14,033 nucleotides of DNA from Planctomycetota bacterium (GTDB taxonomy: Bacteria; Planctomycetota; UBA8108; UBA1146; JAJFFE01), in the NCBI GenBank assembly GCA_020425835.1, contig JAGQRC010000027.1, positions 1 to 14,033 on the forward strand. The letters are read 5' to 3'. The position numbers and the translations under genes were made by a program. Shown in pieces: positions 7,225-12,154 of the stretch. Each line of letters starts with the position of its first letter. Position 1 is the stretch's first letter. The notes under the pieces were generated by a model. That model did not search any database. It was not told the origin of the DNA and saw only the letters and a list, made by a program, of their open reading frames with translations.

Positions 7225-7587
7225 ATGTCCCAAATCAAGTCGTGTACCGGCGATGAGGTGCTGACACTGATTCGCGAGAATCGGGGCCTCCTCCTGGTTC
7301 ACTTCTACTCGCCGCTGCACTCGTCCTCCGACTTCCTGAGCCGTGGCCTGAACTTGGTCGCACCGCACTTCCTCGGTCGCGTCCAGTTCGCCGAGGTCCA
7401 ACCCCTTCAAGATCTCGAAATAGCACAGGGGTTTGCGATCGACCAGCTTCCCACCCTGATCCTGTTCGTTCACGACCGGGAGGTCGAGCGGATCGAGCAT
7501 GTCATGCTGCCAGAGGAACTCTCGGAGTTCCTGGAAACCGCGGCAGCATTTTATGCGAGCGCAGGGGGGGACGAAGGGGTATACTGA
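7225..7587 (+). CDS. Thioredoxin-fold protein lacking the CxxC active site
   Basis: 120 residues, one thioredoxin domain. LLLVHFYSPLHSSSDFL (22-38) aligns with the VLVDFWAPWCGPCKML region of thioredoxin, so W-C-G-P-C is replaced by L31-H-S-S-S35. Further on, GRVQFAEVQPLQDLEIAQGFAIDQLPTLILF matches the second half of the fold, including the cis-proline (P76) before TLILF, then an acidic C-terminal helix. With both cysteines missing it cannot do dithiol exchange. Such proteins act as chaperones, scaffolds or docking parts, and no partner can be named here. The only cysteine in the protein is C7. The ATG at 7225 has GGGGATCGG upstream as a modest ribosome binding site. It is divergent from the TPR gene, and a shared promoter region suggests but does not prove a link. 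An intrinsic terminator lies 91 nt downstream. Confidence 0.82.
   Translation: MSQIKSCTGDEVLTLIRENRGLLLVHFYSPLHSSSDFLSRGLNLVAPHFLGRVQFAEVQPLQDLEIAQGFAIDQLPTLILFVHDREVERIEHVMLPEELSEFLETAAAFYASAGGDEGVY
7579..7584 (+). promoter_or_regulatory. -10-like box at the end of the thioredoxin-like gene
   Basis: TATACT (5 of 6) overlaps the last codons of the preceding gene. No recognisable -35 lies at the right distance. If active, it would start a transcript near 7591 that ends at the terminator at 7722. Confidence 0.25.
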
Positions 7588-7590
7588 TCG

Positions 7591-7722
7591 TCGAAGTGGA
7601 CGGAAGGGCGGTTCGAGCTTTCGGACCGAAACAAGACACACACACACCTTCCCCATTCTGTCCCACCTCAGAGCCCATGGGGCGTTCCAAGTATCCTCTG
7701 CTTGGGACGCCCCGTTTTTTTT
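7591..7722 (+). ncRNA. Candidate small RNA (or structured 3' UTR of the thioredoxin-like mRNA)
   Basis: 132 nt without a credible reading frame. It holds a perfect-length stem-loop at 7609-7628 (CGGTTCGA / TCGGACCG with one G-U pair, loop GCTT), a single-stranded linker with an (AC)6 run at 7636-7647 followed by CCTTCCCC, and the strong intrinsic terminator at 7679-7722. A -10-like box sits at 7579-7584. The stem plus open pyrimidine linker plus terminator layout resembles trans-acting sRNAs, and CCTTCC could pair with Shine-Dalgarno sequences. No known family was recognised. The simpler reading is a long 3' UTR. Confidence 0.3.
7679..7722 (+). terminator. Intrinsic (Rho-independent) terminator
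   Basis: GGGGCGTTCCAAG (7679-7691) pairs with CTTGGGACGCCCC (7701-7713) over 13 bp with one G-U, around a 9-nt loop, then G and eight T residues (7715-7722). This is the clearest regulatory signal in the window. It ends the transcript of the thioredoxin-like gene or of the small RNA candidate. Confidence 0.93.
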
Positions 7723-7976
7723 CCCGCTCGCCGCTCTGGGACCCTCCGGTGGTTTCTAGCTTCGACGATCGCCGCTGGGTCGTGCGACTGCGTTGGTCGC
7801 ATGCCTTGGGGGCGCTGGCGTGTTGAGGGATGGGAGCGTGCTCCGCCGCTGGGCCAGCGGGTGGGGGCGTTGGGCTCGCGATTCTTCCTCGCGTTTTCCA
7901 GCTTGGCTTCGATACCGGCCGACGGTCTTGCGACTTCGTTGTTTGAGGAGCGTTTGGCCGCTCGAGGCCCATTCCA
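7723..7976. other. Non-coding stretch with three clustered stem-loops
   Basis: Together with 7588-7722 this makes a gene-free gap of 389 nt. Three hairpins lie close together: CGTGCGAC / GTCGCATG (7781-7803, one G-U), GGAGC / GCTCC (7833-7844) and CCGCTGG / CCAGCGG (7846-7860, almost no loop). They lie 117-196 nt past the stop of the minus-strand inositol-phosphate synthase and lack T-runs in either direction. They may be part of its 3' UTR or simply GC-rich background. No gene is supported here. Confidence 0.4.
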
Positions 7977-9179
7977 TCACGGTTGGTGTCGTGCGAGGTA
8001 GCTCTGGAGCATGGCGAACTGGGTGGGGAAGTCGTGGGTCGAGACGGAATACGGTGTCTTGAAGAACGAGGCGAGGTGGGTCTGAGGTCCTCTCTCGCCC
8101 CGGGAGTGGGCGAAGGCGAGGAGACGCACCATGTCGAGGACGAGGGGGGCGGCCAGGATGGAATCGCAACCCTGCCAGGTGAACTGCATCGCCATCTTCA
8201 CGCCGAGGAACCCCTCGAAGTGAATGAAGTCCCACGCGGTCTTCCAGTCGTCGAGGCTGGGGGCGTAGTCGATCGCCACGCGGCTTCGCAGGGGAGCGCC
8301 GAGTTCGGAGTGGAGCAGGTTGTCCTTCGAGGCGACCTTCGCTTCCTTGTTCTCCGCGTGGTCGAGCACCAAGCCGTCACGGTCGCCGAGCAGGTTGTAG
8401 CCGTACCAAGTGTGCACTCGGAGTTGACGGTGCTTGAACATCGGCGCGAGCACGGACTTCAGCAGAGTCTCGCCCGTCTTGCCGTCGGACCCCATGAACG
8501 GGAGACCGGCGTCGGTGAAAAGCTCGGCGATGCCCGGAGTCAAGGCGCCCGGTGAGGGGGTGAAGTTGAGGTAGGAGCAACCGCTCTCTGCGGCGGCGAC
8601 GGCGTACAACGTGCTGGCGCGGAGGGATTCCCGAGCGTCCGCCGCGATGAGGCTTCGGACGCCTTCTGCGGTGTCGAGGCGTGAACCCTTCGCAATCGGA
8701 GGTTCGGTCGAGGCGAGGTTGACGAAGACCACTCTCGCAGCCCCGGTGTTGCGGCGGAACTCCTCGAGGTCGGTGCGAATCCGCTCCACGGTCTCCTGCG
8801 CCGATGCCGATGAGCCCCGGGATTCGTCATCAGCCAAGGACTCGATGGCGGAGCCGCTCTCGTAGAGCGCCCCTGGACGACAGTGCGCCGAGAACCGACG
8901 CAGCCCGGGCTCTATCGCGTCGAGGTCTTCGGCTCGGAGGGTGTGCGCGGTCCGACGAAGTTCCTTCGCCTGAGCGACCAAATCGCCGCTCCGTATGTCG
9001 TGTCCCCCGAAGACCAGGTCGTCGAGGGCGGGGAGTGGGAGGCCCGCTGCGAGAGGGCTCTCGGTCACCATCCCGACCGGCGCGATTCGTCCTGCGCATG
9101 CCGAGAGGACACCGCACATCGCCGTGGTGGCAACGCCCCCTTTGACTCCGACGATCCACACTCCGACCGGCGAGCTCAT
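7977..9179 (-). CDS. ino1: Inositol-3-phosphate synthase (myo-inositol-1-phosphate synthase)
   Basis: 400 residues. VGVWIVGVKGGVATTAM (5-21) is the NAD-binding start, and SYLNFTPSP, GSDGKTGETLLKSVLAPMF (230-248), HTWYGYNLLGDRDGL and SLDDWKTAWDFIHFEGFLG...GCDSILAAPLVLD are the conserved blocks of this family, including the lysines of the catalytic region. The enzyme turns glucose 6-phosphate into 1D-myo-inositol 3-phosphate using NAD. It is the first step to inositol lipids and inositol-based compatible solutes. The ATG at 9179 has GAGG with about 7 nt spacing on the minus strand. It follows rpsU on the same strand with a 163-nt gap and no terminator-like hairpin, so co-transcription is possible. 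No inositol phosphatase or phosphatidyl-inositol synthase lies in the window, so the end product is unknown. Confidence 0.93.
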   Translation of the reverse strand: MSSPVGVWIVGVKGGVATTAMCGVLSACAGRIAPVGMVTESPLAAGLPLPALDDLVFGGHDIRSGDLVAQAKELRRTAHTLRAEDLDAIEPGLRRFSAHCRPGALYESGSAIESLADDESRGSSASAQETVERIRTDLEEFRRNTGAARVVFVNLASTEPPIAKGSRLDTAEGVRSLIAADARESLRASTLYAVAAAESGCSYLNFTPSPGALTPGIAELFTDAGLPFMGSDGKTGETLLKSVLAPMFKHRQLRVHTWYGYNLLGDRDGLVLDHAENKEAKVASKDNLLHSELGAPLRSRVAIDYAPSLDDWKTAWDFIHFEGFLGVKMAMQFTWQGCDSILAAPLVLDMVRLLAFAHSRGERGPQTHLASFFKTPYSVSTHDFPTQFAMLQSYLARHQP

Positions 9180-9342
9180 GGGACTACCTCGTCAAGGAGC
9201 ATCGTCGTCCAGCCGGAGAACCTCATTGGTCGACGTCCTCGAGTCCTGACGCCTCGAACGCGGGGCCGGCTCGCGATCCCTCGGAGCAGGTCGGGAATTC
9301 GCAATGGGTCGGGGAAACCGGCAGGCGGGTCGGGTGAGAACG

Positions 9343-9585
9343 TCAGTGGAACCCGAGCGACAGGTGGCGGGCCCGCTTCCGAGCTTCCTTCATCGCTTTC
9401 TTCCGCGCCTTCTTGCGGACGAGCTTCTCCTGCTCGCGTGCCTTCCGCCGCCGCGCTTCCGAGGGCTTCTCGTAGAAGTTGCGCTTCTTGATTTCCTTCA
9501 GCAGACCTTCTTTGGCCACCGTACGCTTGAAGCGCTGGACCAGTTTCTCGGCGGTTTCCCCACTCCGGAGTGTGACGCGGATCAA
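9343..9585 (-). CDS. rpsU: Small ribosomal subunit protein bS21
   Basis: 80 residues with a TTG start: MIRVTLRSGETAEKLVQRFKR, then GLLKEIKKRNFYEKPSEARRRK and a very basic tail (KLVRKKARKKAMKEARKRAR). This is the bS21 pattern of a short beta start, a basic helix and the FYEKPS motif. The reading frame stays open for 94 more codons upstream, but that part has no similarity, and the TTG at 9585 places the protein start where bS21 proteins begin. AAGGGA lies about 11 nt upstream, a rather long spacing. bS21 sits near the anti-Shine-Dalgarno end of 16S rRNA and helps initiation. Upstream on the same strand is a gap of 301 nt shared with the divergent lnt. Downstream is ino1. Confidence 0.92.
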   Translation of the reverse strand: MIRVTLRSGETAEKLVQRFKRTVAKEGLLKEIKKRNFYEKPSEARRRKAREQEKLVRKKARKKAMKEARKRARHLSLGFH

Positions 9586-9760
9586 GGCTCGCGACTTCCC
9601 TTCGAAAACCAGAGGTCGATCGGCCTTCCGGCCAGGTCGAATGCTACCGACTGTCGTGGCGACGCTGCGCGCGCGAGCTGCCCCGGTGCGGCGGAATCGT
9701 GTGCAACTTGCTCGGCTCAGCGCCTCATCGGGCGAGATCTCGCGCCGAGCGAAGCCGAAA

Positions 9761-9789
9761 AGTGTAGTCGCTCGGAATCTGCAACACAA
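9761..9789 (-). promoter_or_regulatory. rpsU: Weak promoter candidate for rpsU
   Basis: On the minus strand, TTGTGT (3 of 6) at 9784-9789 and TACACT (4 of 6) at 9761-9766 with a 17-nt spacer. It would give an rpsU leader of about 165 nt, in the 301-nt divergent gap 9586-9886. Low information content. Confidence 0.28.
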
Positions 9790-9811
9790 GACGGACTTCC
9801 GGCACGATCCC

Positions 9812-9840
9812 TTGGCTCGGTTCCGCTTCCTCCCTATAAG
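9812..9840 (+). promoter_or_regulatory. lnt: Sigma-70-like promoter for lnt
   Basis: TTGGCT (4 of 6) at 9812-9817, a 17-nt spacer and TATAAG (5 of 6) at 9835-9840. The predicted start near 9847 leaves a leader of about 40 nt before the TTG start of lnt. Position and spacing make this one of the better promoter calls. Confidence 0.55.
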
Positions 9841-9886
9841 GTCCCACTCCGCCTGCCGCCCCACCAAGCCGTTCGAGAGGGTCCCG

Positions 9887-11452
9887 TTGATCGGTCGCCT
9901 GCTTCGCGCGCTTCGCTCCAGGTCGAGTCTCGCCTGCTGCGGGGGAGGCGTGGTCCTCGTGGCGGCACACCCGCCGATCGGGTGGTGGCCCCTCGCCTTC
10001 GTCGGCCTCGTCCCGTTACTCGTCGTCGCCCGACGCGTGGGTTGGAAGCGCGCGATCGGGTTCGGCTACCTGTACGGACTCGTCGTCGAGTTGGGCGGAA
10101 CGTACTGGATCGGTCCGACCGTCGGCGATTTCTACCGTGTCTACACGACCCATGGCCAAGCGTCGGACTGGCAGGTCCTCGGTGTCGGTGGCGGGCTGTT
10201 TCTTCTCTGGTGGCTGACGAACGCGTTGCACTGGGCGCTCTGGGGACTAGCGTTCGGGCTCACGAGTCGACGGGCAGTCTCGACCGGGTTGTGGCTGGTG
10301 ACGGTGCCTCTGGCAGTGGAGGGGTTCTTTCCGCGCGTGTTTCCGTGGACGACCGGCAGTGCGCTGTCGGGCTGTCTGCCGCTCGCGCAGCCCGCGGCCT
10401 GGTTCGGCGTCCCGGCTCTGACTGCGGGAGTCGTCGTGGTGGCCGTGGTCCTCACCTTCGCGTGGGAGTCCCGAACAAACTCGTGGCGTAGCTTCGCGGT
10501 CCTCGTGTCCAGTGCGGTGGCTTTCGTCGTGCTGTGGGGTGGGGTCGGCGCCTACCGCATGTCGCATCTCCCGACGGGACCGACGGTACGGATTGGCTAC
10601 GTCCAGCCGAACATCCCCCTGGAGACGAAGAGCGGGTTGACTCCGCCACGCGAGCCGGTGTTGATCCAGCTCCTCCGAGCGACGTCGAGGCTGCGACGGC
10701 AATCCGACTGTGATCTCGTCGTCTGGCCCGAGGGGCTCGTGGAGGAGCATGTCTCCGGTGCGATGGACCGACCCGAGGTGCGCGATCTGTTCGGTCAGCT
10801 CGGCGTCGGAGTCGTGGTGGGTGCAGGGGCCGCCGGTGCTGAACTTGGCGTGTGGTTCAATCGTGCCTACTTCGTGCCCATGAGTCGGGGCGCCCCGCTC
10901 GCCTGGTACGACAAGCGCTTCCTTCTCGCTTTCGGCGAGCGTCTTCCCATGGCGGATCTGCTCCATCGGCTCGGGCTCGACTTCGTCGGCTCGCTCCACG
11001 CCGGGTCTGGCATGAAGGTGTTCCCTCTCGGTCGTGACGATGTGACCTTTGGCATCTCGATCTGCTACGAGGGCATCCTCGCCGCGACCGGGGACGACTT
11101 GCTCGCCGCGGGCGCACAACTCCACGTGAACATCACGGAGGACCTGTGGTACGGGCAATCGAGCGCTCCGTACCAGCACCTGTCACTCGTGAGGTTGCGG
11201 GCGATCGAGTCCGGGATTCCGGTGGTTCGGGTCGCCAACGGGGGGATCTCCGCAGCGATCACACGATCGGGCGCGATCCCGGAATCCGTTCCACTCGGCG
11301 TTGCAGGCTCGGGGGTCTTCGAGCTCGATGTGGCCCCCCGTGACCTCCACCGTCCCGCGACCCGAGTGTTCGGAGACGTCGCCAAGTGGCTCTGGTTGCC
11401 GGTTCTGATCGGGGCGTTCGTCCGTCGCCGCCAGTCGACACTCGCCCGTTGA
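9887..11452 (+). CDS. lnt: Apolipoprotein N-acyltransferase Lnt
   Basis: 521 residues. The N-terminal half is hydrophobic, with several membrane helices between about residues 15 and 218. The C-terminal half is a nitrilase-type (CN hydrolase) domain with VRIGYVQPNIP, the catalytic triad Glu282 (VVWPEGLVEEH), Lys343 (WYDKRFLLAFGERLP) and Cys393 (GISICYEGI), then NITEDLWYGQSSAPYQHL and RLRAIESGIPVVRVANGG. A last helix (WLWLPVLIGAFV) precedes a basic tail. Lnt adds the third acyl chain to the N-terminal cysteine of lipoproteins at the periplasmic face of the inner membrane, which readies them for export to the outer membrane. The start is TTG at 9887: GAGAGG lies 6 nt upstream and the hydrophobic region begins soon after. 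The frame is open further upstream, across rpsU, but without similarity. It is followed by a long non-coding gap. Confidence 0.96.
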   Translation: MIGRLLRALRSRSSLACCGGGVVLVAAHPPIGWWPLAFVGLVPLLVVARRVGWKRAIGFGYLYGLVVELGGTYWIGPTVGDFYRVYTTHGQASDWQVLGVGGGLFLLWWLTNALHWALWGLAFGLTSRRAVSTGLWLVTVPLAVEGFFPRVFPWTTGSALSGCLPLAQPAAWFGVPALTAGVVVVAVVLTFAWESRTNSWRSFAVLVSSAVAFVVLWGGVGAYRMSHLPTGPTVRIGYVQPNIPLETKSGLTPPREPVLIQLLRATSRLRRQSDCDLVVWPEGLVEEHVSGAMDRPEVRDLFGQLGVGVVVGAGAAGAELGVWFNRAYFVPMSRGAPLAWYDKRFLLAFGERLPMADLLHRLGLDFVGSLHAGSGMKVFPLGRDDVTFGISICYEGILAATGDDLLAAGAQLHVNITEDLWYGQSSAPYQHLSLVRLRAIESGIPVVRVANGGISAAITRSGAIPESVPLGVAGSGVFELDVAPRDLHRPATRVFGDVAKWLWLPVLIGAFVRRRQSTLAR

Positions 11453-11472
11453 GAAACTCATTCCGGCCGAGA

Positions 11473-11569
11473 GCCCGAGCTTCCGGCGCCCAGCACGCCA
11501 GGCGAAACTCGACGTGTCCACCAGTACGCCTGCGTTTCGCCGGGTGCGCTGTCCGCCGGTTCTCCGGGT
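11473..11569 (+). other. 97-nt rod-like imperfect hairpin after lnt
   Basis: Stacked stems share one axis: GCCCGAG / CTCCGGGT (one bulge, 11473-11479 with 11562-11569), CCGGCG / CGCCGG (11483-11488 with 11554-11559), then about 16 positions from CAGC to CGAAAC (11491-11508 with 11534-11551) with two mismatches and one G-U, the innermost 8 bp (GGCGAAAC / GTTTCGCC) being perfect. The loop is 25 nt. In all, about 29 pairs. It starts 21 nt after the lnt stop codon and has no T-run. It may be an mRNA 3' end structure, a small RNA or an intergenic repeat element. I do not see the conserved tip of SRP RNA. Confidence 0.5.
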
Positions 11570-11791
11570 CCGCCCCCTCAATGAGCTCGATTGGTCGCCG
11601 AGATGGGGCAGATCCTGCCTTCCCAACGGGCCTTGCCGACGGTCACTTGATTCGAACGACCCGTCCTAAGGGCAAGCTCGAGAACGACCCACTTGCCGAA
11701 AGTCCCTCGAGGGAGTGAGCGGCACGAGAGTTGATCACGTCCGGTTGGACCGCGCCTCGGTCCACCTGAATCGTGGCACCTCCTTACGAAC
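11570..11791. other. Non-coding stretch between the hairpin and the terminator
   Basis: No credible gene or tRNA. It contains a perfect 12-nt palindrome TCCCTCGAGGGA (11703-11714), a 9-nt direct repeat GAACGACCC (11654-11662 and 11682-11690), and a stem-loop TGGACCG / CGGTCCA (11746-11764) that can be enclosed by CACGA / TCGTG (11723-11727 with 11771-11775). It is part of the 702-nt gap between lnt and rpoN. Confidence 0.4.
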
Positions 11792-11829
11792 AGCCCCCGA
11801 GAGATTGCCTCTCGGGGGCTTTGCTCTTG
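11792..11829 (+). terminator. Probable intrinsic terminator between lnt and rpoN
   Basis: AGCCCCCGAGAG (11792-11803) pairs perfectly over 12 bp with CTCTCGGGGGCT (11809-11820) around the loop ATTGC. The tail TTTGCTCTT is an imperfect T-tract. The plus orientation is favoured, because the other strand has no T-rich tail. It would end transcripts from lnt or from an RNA within the gap, and insulate rpoN. GGCACC (11775-11780) and GGTGCC (11829-11834) flank it and can also pair. Confidence 0.7.
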
Positions 11830-11909
11830 GTGCCGGGCCGGTCGATCGACCTCGATCGGATCGCGATTGGTACGTCGACTGCGCCCCTGCCAAGTCTGTG
11901 CCGTTCGCG

Positions 11910-11938
11910 TTGACAGCGGACTGCCCCGCCCCTATACT
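11910..11938 (+). promoter_or_regulatory. rpoN: Near-consensus sigma-70 promoter of rpoN
   Basis: Perfect TTGACA at 11910-11915, a 17-nt spacer and TATACT (5 of 6) at 11933-11938. This is the strongest promoter match in the window. Transcription should start near 11945, about 210 nt before the rpoN ATG. The spacing after the terminator at 11792-11829 supports an independent rpoN unit. Confidence 0.78.
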
Positions 11939-11944
11939 CTCGCC

Positions 11945-12154
11945 TCACTGTTAGTCTTTGAAAGATAAACGGTTACGTGTGTGGTTCGGGCTCGGTTCCG
12001 GGTTGGAGTGGGCTGTGCCTCGGCGCAGCCGAGCAGGATGCCGACCGCCCCGGAGCCCCTGCCTCGGTCCCCGAAGGCTGCTCGTTGTCGAGGGCCGGCG
12101 TCTCGTCGGCGAACGTCGGAGTCAGCGCACTAGAGCTCGAGAAGACAGTCGACC
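11945..12154 (+). promoter_or_regulatory. rpoN: Long structured 5' leader of rpoN, possible cis-acting RNA
   Basis: About 210 nt of predicted leader. Elements: a hairpin GGCTGTGC / GCGCAGCC with loop CTCG (12011-12030); a long-range helix CGAGCAG / CTGCTCG (12030-12036 with 12078-12084) enclosing GACCG / CGGTC (12043-12047 with 12065-12069); and a hairpin GCCGGCG / CGTCGGC (12094-12110). A competing helix GCTCGG / CCGAGC (11990-11995 with 12029-12034) uses some of the same bases, so two folds are possible. A 31-codon ATG reading frame (12038-12133) ends 21 nt before rpoN but lacks a good ribosome binding site. I could not match it to a known riboswitch consensus. Confidence 0.4.

Noticed and set aside
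7636..7647. (AC)6 microsatellite
   Set aside because: Too short to be a meaningful repeat on its own; noted only as the linker of the small RNA candidate.
7051..7656. 5' extension of the TPR gene frame across the thioredoxin-like gene
   Set aside because: Only an open antisense frame to the thioredoxin-like gene, which has clear fold similarity.
9306..9334. Direct repeat GGGTCGGG twice, 21 nt apart, after rpsU
   Set aside because: Eight-base repeat in GC-rich sequence with no other copies or array structure.
9304..10491. Plus-strand open frame of 395 codons over rpsU and the start of lnt
   Set aside because: Wrong frame relative to Lnt and antisense to bS21; no protein-like pattern.
11640..11700. 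TTCGAA motif resembling a tRNA T-arm
   Set aside because: No acceptor, D or anticodon stems can be formed around it on either strand.
11700..11740. CGAAAGTCC resembling the conserved start of RNase P RNA
   Set aside because: The rest of the RNase P consensus and its helices are absent within the gap.
11774..11790. TGGCAC resembling a sigma-54 -24 element
   Set aside because: The required GC at the -12 position is missing (CG instead).
11183..11954. Short open frames on both strands in the lnt-rpoN gap
   Set aside because: No ribosome binding site, no family similarity, and they overlap clear hairpins, a terminator or lnt itself.
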